From the NCBI GenBank assembly GCA_963674685.2, contig CAXXWT010000002.1, positions 1,178,001-1,242,000 of the forward strand: 64,000 bases of DNA, in the 5' to 3' direction. A model generated the notes under the pieces. That model ran no database searches and was not told the DNA's origin. It was given only the letters and a program-made list of their open reading frames with translations. Source of the stretch: G963674685 sp963674685 (GTDB taxonomy: Bacteria > Lernaellota > Lernaellaia > JACKCT01). Of this stretch, positions 25,543 through 33,994 are shown piece by piece. The position numbers were made by a program, and so were the translations under genes. Position 1 is the first letter of the stretch, and every line of letters starts with the position of its first letter.

Positions 25543-26207
25543 TTATCGCCGAGCAAAAGAAACTGGAGCAGATCCTGGAGATGATCTCAGACGCCTCGAA
25601 GATCATTCTGGCCGGCTGCCGGGGATGCGTGACCGTATGCAGCAGCGGCGGAGAAAAGGAAGTGGGCATCCTGGCTTCGACGATCCGTCTGGCGCGGGAA
25701 AAAGAAGGCAAACCCATCGAGATCAAGGAGGTGGCCCTGGAGCGCCAGTGCGACACCGAGTACCTGGACGAGATGCGCCCCTACATCGACGAATACGACG
25801 GCGTCCTGTCCATCGCGTGCGGGGCGGGGGTGCAGTTCGCCGCCGAGCGTTTTACGTCCACGCCGCTGTGGCCGGGACTGAACACGAACTTCATCGGCGT
25901 CACGGAAAGGCAGGGCGTGTGGACCGAACGCTGTCAGGCGTGCGGGGATTGCGTCTTGCATCTGACCGGCGGCATCTGTCCGGTGACGCGCTGTTCGAAA
26001 AGCCTGTTCAACGGTCCTTGCGGCGGCAGCGTCAACGGCAAATGTGAAATCAGCCCGGACGTGGATTGCGGCTGGCAGCTCATCTACAACCGGCTCAAGG
26101 CTCTGAATAAACTGGACGCTTTGGAAACTGTCATCGAGCCGAAAAACTGGAGCTCCAGCCGGGACGGCGGACCGAGAAAAATCATTCGGGAGGATTTGGA
26201 AATATGA
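25539..26207 (+). CDS. metV: Methylene-THF reductase small (zinc/iron-sulfur) subunit MetV
   Basis: A 222-residue Cys-rich protein of the MTHFR C-terminal family that accompanies MetF in acetogens. Visible clusters are AGCRGCVTVCSSGG near residue 29 and CQACGDCVLHLTGGICPVTRCSKSLFNGPCGG near 130, then NGKCEISPDVDCGW. In Moorella-type MetFV, MetV contacts MetF and relays electrons. The frame is open further upstream, but the Met at 25539 overlaps the mvhD stop (ATGA) and gives the normal N-terminus (MIIAEQKKLEQIL). The next gene, metF, also starts by an ATGA overlap, so 1:1 synthesis is likely. Confidence 0.9.
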   Translation: MIIAEQKKLEQILEMISDASKIILAGCRGCVTVCSSGGEKEVGILASTIRLAREKEGKPIEIKEVALERQCDTEYLDEMRPYIDEYDGVLSIACGAGVQFAAERFTSTPLWPGLNTNFIGVTERQGVWTERCQACGDCVLHLTGGICPVTRCSKSLFNGPCGGSVNGKCEISPDVDCGWQLIYNRLKALNKLDALETVIEPKNWSSSRDGGPRKIIREDLEI

Positions 26208-27130
26208 CAGCCGTCAGCAACCTGCAAAAAGTCATCGAAGCGGGGCATTTCGCCGTCACCGGAGAATGCGGGCCGCCGCAAGGCTGCGACGCGGACATCG
26301 TCCGGGAAAAGGCGGGCTATCTCAAGGGCTACGTGGACGCGGTGAACGTCACCGACAACCAGACTTCCATCGTCCGCATGTCCTCCATGGCCGCGTGCCT
26401 TTTGATCAAGGAGATCGGCGTCGAGCCGCTGTTGCAGATGGTCTGCCGCGACCGCAACCGCATCGCCCTGCAAAGCGACATCCTCGGCGCCGCCGCGCAC
26501 GGCATTCACAACATGCTGTGCCTGTCCGGCGATCACCAGATTTTCGGCCAGGACTCGGGGGCGAAAAACGTTTTCGACATCGACTCCATGCAGCTGATCG
26601 CCATGGTGAAAACAATGCGCGACGAAGGAAAGCTCCTGTCGGGAACCGAGCTTAAAGGTGCGCCGCAAATGTATATCGGCGCGGCGGTCAATCCTTTCGC
26701 CGATCCCTTTGAGTTCCGCGTATCGCGCCTGGCGAAAAAGGTCGCCGCCGGAGTGCAGTTCGTGCAGACGCAGTGCATCTACAACTTCGACAAATTCGAG
26801 GAGTACATGAAGCAGGCGCGTGATCGGGGTCTGCACGAGAAGGTGGCCATCCTGGGAGGCGTCACGCCGCTCAAGTCCGTGGGAATGGCCAAGTACATGA
26901 ACAACAAGGTCGCCGGCATCGACATTCCCGACGTCGTGATCGAACGCCTGAAGGCGGCGGGCAAGGAAAAAGCCAAGGAAGAAGGCCTGACCATCCTCAA
27001 CGAATCCATCGAACGGCTCAAAGGGATCGAGGGTGTGAAAGGCGTGCATATCATGGCTATCGAGTGGGAAGAGATCGTTCCTGAAATTGTCAAAAGAGCC
27101 GGGCTCTATCCGCGCCCGGAATTGGATTAA
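26204..27130 (+). CDS. metF: 5,10-methylenetetrahydrofolate reductase
   Basis: A TIM-barrel flavoprotein of 308 residues, the usual length. It retains the catalytic Glu before the Pro pair (TGECGPPQG), the SGDH flavin motif (LCLSGDHQIF), the NVTDNQ substrate strand and the VGMAKYMNN/GIDIPDVVIERL C-terminal elements. It reduces methylene-THF to methyl-THF, feeding methionine synthesis or the Wood-Ljungdahl methyl branch. Encoded directly after metV, mvhD and hdrA, it is the substrate end of a presumed MetVF-HdrABC-MvhD complex. The degenerate paralogue at 16860 opens the same operon. About 60 bases without a visible terminator separate it from the receiver gene. Confidence 0.94.
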   Translation: MTAVSNLQKVIEAGHFAVTGECGPPQGCDADIVREKAGYLKGYVDAVNVTDNQTSIVRMSSMAACLLIKEIGVEPLLQMVCRDRNRIALQSDILGAAAHGIHNMLCLSGDHQIFGQDSGAKNVFDIDSMQLIAMVKTMRDEGKLLSGTELKGAPQMYIGAAVNPFADPFEFRVSRLAKKVAAGVQFVQTQCIYNFDKFEEYMKQARDRGLHEKVAILGGVTPLKSVGMAKYMNNKVAGIDIPDVVIERLKAAGKEKAKEEGLTILNESIERLKGIEGVKGVHIMAIEWEEIVPEIVKRAGLYPRPELD

Positions 27131-27193
27131 AATAAGCGGAAATGGTATTGTAAACCGTTAAAAAAAAGAACGCCCAACATGAAGGAGAAGGCT

Positions 27194-27580
27194 ATGGCGG
27201 ACAACAAGAAAATTCTTTTGGTCGACGACGATCCGGATTTCGTGGATGCGGTGAAAACGGTTCTGGAATCCGCGGACTACGACGTGACCGTGGCCTATGA
27301 CGGGGAGGAATGCCTGGAGAAAGTCGGCGGCGTAAAGCCGGACCTCATCGTCCTTGACGTCATGATGCCCGGTAAAAGCGGCTACGAAGTCTGCGAGATT
27401 CTGAAAGACGACGAAGCGACGGAAGACATCCCCGTGATTCTGCTGACCGCGGTCGCCTCGAAAGTTTCTTCGAGCAAATACACACACCGAATGGGAATGG
27501 ACACGCAGGCCGACGATTACATCGCCAAGCCGGTGCAGCCCGCCGAGCTGCTCAAGCGCGTGCAGGCCCAGTTGGGGTAA
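27194..27580 (+). CDS. CheY-like response regulator
   Basis: A stand-alone receiver domain: DDD acidic cluster near residue 10, phospho-acceptor Asp in IVLDVMMPG, Thr/Ala switch in LLTAV and Lys in IAKPVQP. I start at the Met at 27194 because AAGGAG lies 6 bases upstream; a Met at 27179 has no ribosome site. An insert, SSKYTHRMGMDTQADD, between strands 4 and 5 resembles AglZ/PleD-type receivers that mediate protein interactions. It follows metF and precedes a receiver-kinase hybrid, so it may serve as a relay for the kinase embedded in the Hdr-Met operon. Confidence 0.9.
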   Translation: MADNKKILLVDDDPDFVDAVKTVLESADYDVTVAYDGEECLEKVGGVKPDLIVLDVMMPGKSGYEVCEILKDDEATEDIPVILLTAVASKVSSSKYTHRMGMDTQADDYIAKPVQPAELLKRVQAQLG

Positions 27581-27598
27581 CTGTCGAAAGGATTCGTC

Positions 27599-29068
27599 AT
27601 GACGGCGAAGATCCTTATCATCGATGACGAACAGGTCATTCGAGACGGGTGCGTCCGCGTTCTGAAAAAAGAAGGTTTGGACGTGATCAGCGCGCCCAAC
27701 GGCGAGGAAGGCTTGAAGCTCATGGAGCAAGAGCCCGCCAACGTGGTCCTCGTCGATCTGATGATGCCCGGCATCGACGGTTTCGAGACGCTGGCCAGAA
27801 TTCGCGAAAAATGGCCCGAGTGCTATGTCATTATCATCACCGGCTTCGCCACGGTGGAAAAAGCCGTGCAGGCCATGAAAAACGGCGCCTTCGATTTTCT
27901 GGCCAAACCCTTCGAGCCCGACTATTTGCGCATCGTGATACGCCGCGCCCTGGACAAGATTTCCCTGGAGGCGGAGACGGCGCGTCTGCGCGAAGAAAGG
28001 GAAATGGGCCTTCGCACGATCATGACGGAGCAAAGCCGCCTTCGCACCATCATCAACTGCATGGAAAGCGCCGTGCTGGTGGTGGACAAGGACCTGACGG
28101 TTTTGCTGCACAATCCGACGCTGCTTCGGCGCCTGGAAATCCAGACCGATCCCATGGTCGGAAAACCTTTGCCCGACAGCGTCTTGAATCAGGATCTTTG
28201 CGACATGGTCCGGGATGTCACATCCCAGGGCAAAACGATCTCGCGCGAGTTTCCCGAAAACACCATCGGCAAATGTTTTTTCCGCGCCCATTGCGCTCCC
28301 GTCCGCGGAAAAGACGATGAGATCCTCGGCTCCGTCACGGTGTTCGAGGATCTCTCGGCCTTAAAGAAAGTCGACGAACTCAAAAGCGATTTCGTGGCTA
28401 TGGTTTCCCATGAATTGCGCGCGCCGCTGGCTTCCGTGGAGCAGATCGCCTACGTGCTGCGCGACGGCCTGGCGGGCAATATCGACGAAAAAGGCAAGCA
28501 CCTGGTCGGCCGCATCCTGGTGCGGACCAAGGAGTTGCTGGATCTGGTGAAAAACCTTCTCGACCTGTCCAGGATCGAGATGGGCGTGCAGATTCAGAAT
28601 ATGGAATCCGTGGACATCAAGGGCCTGGTCGAGGAAGTCGTGGACATGCTCCAGCCGCAGGTCCAAAGCCGCAATCAAAGCATTCAGCATGCGTGCGCCG
28701 GCGAGCTTCCCGAATTCCTCGCCGATAGGGACAACATGCAGGGCGTGTTCAAGAACATCATCGGCAACGCGGTGAAATATACGCCCGAAGGCGGCCGCAT
28801 CGATATCCGCACTTCGTGCGACGCCAATTTCCTGTGCGTCGAAGTGGAGGATTCGGGAATGGGCATCCCGCATGAAGACCTGCCGCGAATCTTCGACAAG
28901 TTCTATCGCGTCAAAGGCAAAACTCGCGGCATTACCGGCTCAGGCCTGGGCCTTTCCGTGACCAAGAGCATCATCGAAGCGCACCGGGGCGAGATATTGG
29001 TCCAAAGCGAGGAGAAAAAAGGCACGACGTTCAAAGTGCTTCTGCCCCTGCCCGTGCAGGCGAACTGA
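27599..29068 (+). CDS. Hybrid receiver-PAS-histidine kinase
   Basis: 489 residues. The receiver domain (1-120) has IIDDEQ and phospho-acceptor Asp in VLVDLMMPG. A short coiled segment and a PAS domain follow (about 140-250, ESAVLVVDKDLTVLLHNPTLLRRL). HisKA has the His in MVSHELRAPLASVE. The HATPase has GNAVKYTPEGG, DSGMGIPHEDLPRIFDKFY and GSGLGLSVTKSI. The N-terminal receiver makes it a kinase whose activity is set by another kinase. It starts 19 bases after the stand-alone receiver gene. A cytoplasmic location is inferred because no membrane segment is seen. The operon ends in paired hairpins downstream. Confidence 0.92.
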   Translation: MTAKILIIDDEQVIRDGCVRVLKKEGLDVISAPNGEEGLKLMEQEPANVVLVDLMMPGIDGFETLARIREKWPECYVIIITGFATVEKAVQAMKNGAFDFLAKPFEPDYLRIVIRRALDKISLEAETARLREEREMGLRTIMTEQSRLRTIINCMESAVLVVDKDLTVLLHNPTLLRRLEIQTDPMVGKPLPDSVLNQDLCDMVRDVTSQGKTISREFPENTIGKCFFRAHCAPVRGKDDEILGSVTVFEDLSALKKVDELKSDFVAMVSHELRAPLASVEQIAYVLRDGLAGNIDEKGKHLVGRILVRTKELLDLVKNLLDLSRIEMGVQIQNMESVDIKGLVEEVVDMLQPQVQSRNQSIQHACAGELPEFLADRDNMQGVFKNIIGNAVKYTPEGGRIDIRTSCDANFLCVEVEDSGMGIPHEDLPRIFDKFYRVKGKTRGITGSGLGLSVTKSIIEAHRGEILVQSEEKKGTTFKVLLPLPVQAN

Positions 29069-29200
29069 ATCGAAGCCGCCAGGCTGAGGATGCCCCGTAG
29101 GGATTTTTGAGAATAGGCCCCGATTCATCAGGGTTTTTAGGATTTATGGATATCCTCTCGTCCCGCTGGGAGGAAAAAAAGAAGAAATCCGCCTTAAGGT

Positions 29201-29221
29201 CCCCCCATCGGAAATGGGGGG
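29201..29221 (+). terminator. G/C-rich hairpin, probable terminator
   Basis: CCCCCCAT (29201-29208) pairs perfectly with ATGGGGGG (29214-29221) over a 5-base loop. An imperfect T-rich run follows (CTATTATCTTTT). Confidence 0.6.
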
Positions 29222-29234
29222 CTATTATCTTTTA

Positions 29235-29259
29235 GTCCCTAACGGGACCGCTCTTTTTT
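29235..29259 (+). terminator. Rho-independent terminator
   Basis: GTCCC (29235-29239) pairs with GGGAC (29244-29248) over a TAAC loop, followed by CGCTC and a run of six T. Placed just after the first hairpin, it makes a tandem terminator. Confidence 0.6.
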
Positions 29260-29381
29260 CGAACCTAATTTCCATGTGTTGACGCCAAAGTTTAAGATGG
29301 TAACTTGTCCGGGCTTTGATGCGCGCCGGACGCGACTCGCCGGCGTCTTTTGAAAGAACAAACCAACTTTAAGGAGCAGGC

Positions 29382-30701
29382 ATGGGGACCAGGAAAGTCA
29401 TTATCGCCGGCGCCGGCGGACGCGATTTTCACAACTTCAACTGCGTTTACAGAGAAAATCCGGATGAAACGGTTGTGGCTTTCACGGCCACGCAGATTCC
29501 CGGCATCGACCAGCGGCGATATCCGCCGGAACTGGCGGGGCCGCATTATCCCGACGGCATCGAAATCGCGCCGGAGGAGCAGCTCGAAAGCCTGATCGAC
29601 GAGCATGACATCGACGAGGTCGTTCTGTCCTATTCCGACCTGCCCTTCAATTACGTCATGACCTTCGCCAGCCGCGTGATCGCCGCGGGCGCCGATTTCA
29701 AACTCATCGGCGCGGCCAAAACCATGATCAAATCGTCGGTTCCGGTCATTTCCGTCTGCGCGATCCGCACCGGCTGCGGCAAGAGCCAGACCACGCGGAA
29801 AATCGCCGGAACCCTCGCCGGAGCCGGCAAACGCGTCGTGGCGGTGCGCCATCCCATGCCCTACGGCAATCTGGCCAAGCAGCGCGTTCAACGCTTCGAA
29901 AGCCTGAGCGACCTGGACAAGCACGAATGCACCATCGAGGAGCGTGAAGAATACGAACCGCTGATCAACGCCGGCGTGGTGGTCATGGCGGGCGTGGACT
30001 ACGCGGCGATTCTGGCCGAAGCCGAAAAGGAAGCCGACATCGTTTTGTGGGACGGCGGCAACAACGACCTGCCCTTCTATAAATCCGACTTCGAAATCGT
30101 CGTGGCCGATCCTCTGCGCCTGGGTCACGAGGAAACGTATTATCCCGGAGCTTCGAATTTGCTGCGGGCGCACTGCGTGGTCATTAACAAGGCCGAAACG
30201 GCGGGCGCCAAAGACGTGGCGACCTTGCGCGACACGATCCGCCGCGTCAATCCCGACGCCGTCATCATCGAAGCCGCCAGCCCCCTGACGGTGGAAGGCT
30301 CCGAGCAGATTCGCGGCAAGCGCGTACTATGCGTGGAAGACGGTCCGACCCTGACGCACGGGGACATGAAATACGGCGCGGCCTACCTGGCCGCCCGGCG
30401 GTTCGGCGCGGCGGAAATCGTGGACCCGAGACCCTATGCCGCGGGCGATCTCGCCGGAGTTTTCCAAAAGTATTCACATCTCGACAGCGTGCTGCCCGCC
30501 GTGGGATACGGCGACGAGCAGGTCAAGGATCTGGCGGCGACGATACGCGCCGTGGATTGCGACGCGGTGCTGATCGGCACGCCCATCGACCTGCGCCGCA
30601 TGATTGACATCGCCAAACCGGCGCTGCGCGTGTTGTATAATCTGCAGGAAATCGGGGAGCCGAACCTGAATTCCGTCCTTGCCGAGCGCGGTTTCTTATG
30701 A
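29382..30701 (+). CDS. Predicted GTPase / cyclic 2,3-diphosphoglycerate synthetase-like
   Basis: A 439-residue protein with an N-terminal Rossmann-like domain (KVIIAGAGGRDFHNFNCVYR) and a P-loop near residue 130 (CAIRTGCGKSQTTRKIA). The segment DIVLWDGGNNDLPFYK and the later VVINKAETA resemble Walker B and NKxE elements of this family. It matches the COG2403 group, annotated as predicted GTPase or cyclic 2,3-diphosphoglycerate synthetase. True cDPG synthesis is established only for methanogens, so the reaction here is unproven. AAGGAG precedes the ATG. The next gene starts by an ATGA overlap, so it is co-transcribed with a secreted protein and a protease. Confidence 0.8.
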   Translation: MGTRKVIIAGAGGRDFHNFNCVYRENPDETVVAFTATQIPGIDQRRYPPELAGPHYPDGIEIAPEEQLESLIDEHDIDEVVLSYSDLPFNYVMTFASRVIAAGADFKLIGAAKTMIKSSVPVISVCAIRTGCGKSQTTRKIAGTLAGAGKRVVAVRHPMPYGNLAKQRVQRFESLSDLDKHECTIEEREEYEPLINAGVVVMAGVDYAAILAEAEKEADIVLWDGGNNDLPFYKSDFEIVVADPLRLGHEETYYPGASNLLRAHCVVINKAETAGAKDVATLRDTIRRVNPDAVIIEAASPLTVEGSEQIRGKRVLCVEDGPTLTHGDMKYGAAYLAARRFGAAEIVDPRPYAAGDLAGVFQKYSHLDSVLPAVGYGDEQVKDLAATIRAVDCDAVLIGTPIDLRRMIDIAKPALRVLYNLQEIGEPNLNSVLAERGFL

Positions 30702-31264
30702 AAAACGCGAAACGCATTGCGCTGATATTATTGGCATTCATCGTTGCGTCGGCCGCCTCGGCCGGCGCAACGTCGGTTATGAAACTGGATACGGACGCGC
30801 TTTTTACCGGCGCGGATCTGATCGTTGCGGGAACGGTCACGCAGCTCCAATCGAGAAAAATCGAAGGCGCCGCGACCCCCGTGGTCACGGACGCCGTGAT
30901 AAAAATCGAAATGACGCTCAAGGGCGAAGCGGCGGACGCCGTCACCGTGCGGATTCCCGGCGGCAAGGTCGGCGAATTCGGATTGATGGTCCCGGGCTCG
31001 CCGGTTTTGGAAAAGGGCGACCGGATTTTGCTTTCGCTGGAAAAAGGAAAAAAGGATTTTTACCGCATCCGGGGTTTCCATCAGGGGCGTTTTTCCTTAA
31101 TCGAAAATCCTGAAAACGGCAAAACGGTCGCCGTGCAGGATCCTTTCAGGAAAATCGCCGGCAAGTCGGAAATGTGCGAGTCTGAAGAAACCGATTGCCC
31201 GATGAGTGATCCCGTCAAATTCACGCTGGATGAAATCCGGCGGATCGTCGGGAAAAAGCCGTGA
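30698..31264 (+). CDS. Secreted protein, conserved partner of matrixin-like protease
   Basis: An N-terminal signal peptide (MKNAKRIALILLAFIVASAASAGA) precedes a ~165-residue domain. That domain has an immunoglobulin-like pattern of alternating strands: ADLIVAGTVTQLQSR, IKIEMTLKGEAADAVTVRIPGGKVG, VPGSPVLEKGDRILLSL and FHQGRFSLIEN. From general experience, proteins with this GGxxG/VPGxPxF/GDRxxLxL/QG pattern are often encoded next to secreted M10-type proteases in delta-proteobacteria. The function is unknown. It overlaps the upstream gene (ATGA) and the protease gene (GTGA). Confidence 0.65.
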   Translation: MKNAKRIALILLAFIVASAASAGATSVMKLDTDALFTGADLIVAGTVTQLQSRKIEGAATPVVTDAVIKIEMTLKGEAADAVTVRIPGGKVGEFGLMVPGSPVLEKGDRILLSLEKGKKDFYRIRGFHQGRFSLIENPENGKTVAVQDPFRKIAGKSEMCESEETDCPMSDPVKFTLDEIRRIVGKKP

Positions 31265-32352
31265 GTCCGAAGATCCGCCGGTGCATCGCGATCGTCTGCG
31301 CGTGCTGCCTGGCGCCCGCAACGCTATGGGCTTACGAGTACACCTATTGCGGAGTAAAGCCCTGCTACTGGGAGCGCTATCCGGTTAAATATTACATCAA
31401 CGACAACGTCGAAAACCTTTTTAACGGCGCGCGGGACGTCATTATCGGCAGCTTCGAGCGCTGGGGAAAAGACCGGCAATCTTTTTGCGAACTGGATTTT
31501 CAAAACGGCGGCTCGACGGATGTCGCCGCAACGAATTACCCGCCGGATTATAAAAATGTCGTTTTCCGGAAAAGTTCCGGCTGGGAGCACGGCGACGACA
31601 CGCTGGCGCTCACGCAATGTTATTACGAGATAAGCGGCAATATCGTGGACTGCGACATCGTCATCAACGCGCAGGATTATCAGTGGTCATCCGACGGCGC
31701 GGGAGGAACCTATAACCTGGCCGACACCATTACACATGAAATCGGGCATTTCTGGGGACTGGATCACACCGACGTCGAAGAAGCGACCATGTATCCCTAT
31801 TATAATGAAAAATCCATCTCCTCGGACCTGGACGAGGACGATATTCGCGCCGCGGCGGATGCTTTCTGCGACGGCGACATGCCGCCGGACGACGGCTGCG
31901 AGCAGGACGATTCCCTCTGGCTGGCGCAATCGGATTTCGAACAGGCGGAGCTTTTTGATCTGCGCCTTTACGATAAAGACGTTTTTCGCATCCGCAACAA
32001 AGGCGGGACATTTCCGCTCATCGAGATCGCCGACGAGGACGACGAGCGATACAAACTGGTCGGTCTTTATTCGGGCACGGCGGGCAAACCGGATTTTCAC
32101 GGGCAATCCTGGTGCCTTGGAAATTGCCTGGTCGCTCCCGCGCGCCGGGCCGTCGACTCCATCGTCAGTTACATTATGGTGGAAACGAATTTCGAATGCA
32201 GCAGCATTTCGGCCTCGCCGTATCACATCACAATCACGCAAGTCGAGTCCGTTGACGAAGACAAACTCAGCGAGGAACCCGACGAATGCGCGGATTCCGG
32301 CGACGACGACGATGACGAGGAAGACGACCTCGCCTGCGGCTGCGGCCTCTAG
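31261..32352 (+). CDS. Secreted matrixin-like zinc metalloprotease
   Basis: A GTG start overlaps the previous stop. A signal peptide (to about 24) is followed by a catalytic domain with the zinc motif HEIGHFWGLDH near 160 and a Met-turn candidate (EATMYPYY) right after it, as in M10A matrixins. The C-terminal ~150 residues resemble a beta-sandwich pre-peptidase-like domain (ADSIVSYIMVETNFECSS). The protein ends with an Asp/Glu tract and a CGCGL tail. The stop codon lies inside the left end of a palindromic element, so the natural C-terminus may have been altered by its insertion. Confidence 0.82.
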   Translation: MSPKIRRCIAIVCACCLAPATLWAYEYTYCGVKPCYWERYPVKYYINDNVENLFNGARDVIIGSFERWGKDRQSFCELDFQNGGSTDVAATNYPPDYKNVVFRKSSGWEHGDDTLALTQCYYEISGNIVDCDIVINAQDYQWSSDGAGGTYNLADTITHEIGHFWGLDHTDVEEATMYPYYNEKSISSDLDEDDIRAAADAFCDGDMPPDDGCEQDDSLWLAQSDFEQAELFDLRLYDKDVFRIRNKGGTFPLIEIADEDDERYKLVGLYSGTAGKPDFHGQSWCLGNCLVAPARRAVDSIVSYIMVETNFECSSISASPYHITITQVESVDEDKLSEEPDECADSGDDDDDEEDDLACGCGL

Positions 32353-32513
32353 TGTCATGTCACACGCCAACAGTCGCATTCTGTCGCCGATTCATCCCGG
32401 TTGACGGCGTTATTCGTCACTCAAATATTCCCGATATTCTCGTTTCTCACGCCTTGTCAACCGGGCGCCTCGCCAACCTCCGTGCAGACAGACGACGTGT
32501 GACATGACACTAG
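32349..32513. mobile_element. 165-bp MITE-like element with 18-bp terminal inverted repeats
   Basis: CTAGTGTCATGTCACACG (32349-32366) is the exact reverse complement of 32496-32513. Inside, CCCGGTTGAC (32396-32405) pairs with GTCAACCGGG (32456-32465). Beyond a two-base bulge, GGCGT also pairs with ACGCC, so the whole element can fold into nested stems. It encodes no protein. This is the structure of a non-autonomous miniature element or a large palindromic repeat. The protease stop codon TAG lies within the left end. Confidence 0.65.
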
Positions 32514-32713
32514 CAGCCGATTCAAGCCGATCCAAAACGGATTTTGGCCTTATAGCCATGTTTGTATTATGCTATATAATTGCAGGCGTGAGGCGGGCAA
32601 AAACACCTCATCGGAAATGACTCAAATATAGCCATAGCCTTGACTTTCAACGGTTAATATATTTGTCTTATTTTCTCATTGGGCAGCAGACCAAAAACAG
32701 GGGATTTGTTTTC
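32514..32713. other. Intergenic region before TPR gene
   Basis: About 200 AT-rich bases between the MITE-like element and the TPR gene. AT-rich stretches such as TATTATGCTATATAATTG around 32565-32582 could contain a promoter, but I could not define a -35/-10 pair confidently. No other structure was seen. Confidence 0.4.
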
Positions 32714-33520
32714 ATGGACGCTGAAATTCGGCGCCGAATCGATGAGTACAACGAGACCATCGCAAAAGGCGGCGCGGCGCATGTCTATACGCGCCTTGCG
32801 GATTTGTACAGGCAAAGCGGCATGTTGGGCAACTCGGTGGATACGGCCAAGGCCGGCCTGGAAATCCACCCGGGATCCTTGTCGATCCAGCAGGCCCTCG
32901 GCTTGAGCTATGCCGACTTAGGCGAATCGGAAGCCGCCGTGAAACTTCTGGCGCCGATCGTGGAAAAGCTTCCCGACAACGGCTCCGCCGCTTATGGACT
33001 GGCGCTGGCCCTGAGCCGAATGGGGCGGGACGAAGACGCCATGAAAGTCCTTCACAGGCGCCTGGAAAAAGATCCGCTGGACAAGGACTGCATCGAGCTT
33101 TTGCGCCTTTTGGAAAGCGGCGAGGGGGCTCCCTTGCCTCCCAGGGGACAGGAAAAGGAAGGACGAACGCTAAACAGCGCCTCGACGGATGATAAGGACC
33201 GGGCGGATGACGCGGATGCGGGAAGCGACGATTACATGGTGACCGACGTCGACTCCCTGTTCAAACCGGGAGACGAACTGTTGCCCGATGAGATCATCGA
33301 TCTGGAAACGGTCTTCGACGAGGAACCCAGGCCGCTTGAGGAATCGAACAAAAAGTCCGAGGCGAAGCCGGCGCACGAGGAAAGGACCGGCGTTCACCAT
33401 GGTGCGGAAGGCGCAGAAGCCATAAAGGCCGAAGAAGAATCCAAAGAGTCGTCCGGCGGCGGCAAGCCCGCCGGATTTTTCAAACGCCTTTTCGGCCGGA
33501 AGAAAAAGAAGGCGTCTTAA
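32714..33520 (+). CDS. TPR protein with basic C-terminal tail
   Basis: I start at the Met at 32714 (MDAEIRRRIDEYNET); an upstream TTG would add 17 odd residues. The N-terminal ~140 residues form three to four tetratricopeptide repeats (AHVYTRLADLYRQSGMLGNSVDTAKAGLEIHPGSLSIQQALGLSYADLG). A ~100-residue acidic, low-complexity linker follows. The protein ends with FFKRLFGRKKKKAS, a basic amphipathic tail that could touch membrane or nucleic acid. No signal peptide. It is the first gene of a run with aroQ, an M24 peptidase and a giant TPR protein, and is probably a scaffold. Confidence 0.75.
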   Translation: MDAEIRRRIDEYNETIAKGGAAHVYTRLADLYRQSGMLGNSVDTAKAGLEIHPGSLSIQQALGLSYADLGESEAAVKLLAPIVEKLPDNGSAAYGLALALSRMGRDEDAMKVLHRRLEKDPLDKDCIELLRLLESGEGAPLPPRGQEKEGRTLNSASTDDKDRADDADAGSDDYMVTDVDSLFKPGDELLPDEIIDLETVFDEEPRPLEESNKKSEAKPAHEERTGVHHGAEGAEAIKAEEESKESSGGGKPAGFFKRLFGRKKKKAS

Positions 33521-33538
33521 GTCACGGGGAAAATTTCA

Positions 33539-33988
33539 TTGCCTGTCATCGATGTCATCAACGGACCGAATCTGAACCTTCTGGGAACACGCGAGCCGGA
33601 AGTGTACGGAAAAGACACGCTGGAAGATATCAACGAGCGGATCAGGCGCCTGGCCGGGGAATTGGATCTGGAAACGAGGTTCTTTCAAAGCAATCATGAA
33701 GGCGAGCTCGTCGACCGCATCCAGGAAAGCGGCCGGACGGCGGATTTCATCATCATCAATCCCGGCGCATACACGCATACATCCGTCGCCATTCGGGACG
33801 CCCTGGCGGCGGTCGACGCTCCCGCCGTGGAAGTGCATCTGAGCAATCCCGAGGCGCGGGAGCCCTTTCGCGCAAAATCATTTATCGCCGCGGTCGCCCT
33901 GGGCCGGATCACCGGGCTGGGATACCGGGGATACCTTTTGGCCCTGCGGTTTGCGGCGCAGTATCTTATGGAAAAATCCGAGGCTTAA
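33539..33988 (+). CDS. aroQ: 3-dehydroquinate dehydratase, type II
   Basis: A 149-residue protein matching the type II (dodecameric) enzyme of the shikimate pathway, which dehydrates 3-dehydroquinate. Signatures are GPNLNLLGTREPEVYG with the catalytic Tyr near 23, SNHEGELVDRI, INPGAYTHTS and EVHLSNPEAREPFRAKSF containing the catalytic His. The start codon is TTG. It lies 18 bases after the TPR gene and 7 bases before the peptidase gene. The aroQ-peptidase pair is common in bacteria, where elongation factor P usually follows; here a giant TPR gene takes that place. Confidence 0.95.
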   Translation: MPVIDVINGPNLNLLGTREPEVYGKDTLEDINERIRRLAGELDLETRFFQSNHEGELVDRIQESGRTADFIIINPGAYTHTSVAIRDALAAVDAPAVEVHLSNPEAREPFRAKSFIAAVALGRITGLGYRGYLLALRFAAQYLMEKSEA

Positions 33989-33994
33989 GACATC

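Larger units (their letters stand above)
29069..29381. other. Intergenic region (313 bases) with terminators
   Basis: It contains two strong hairpins, annotated separately, and a purine tract around 29170-29190. No additional ORF with a credible ribosome site was found. The region isolates the one-carbon/signalling operon from the GTPase-like gene. Confidence 0.6.
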
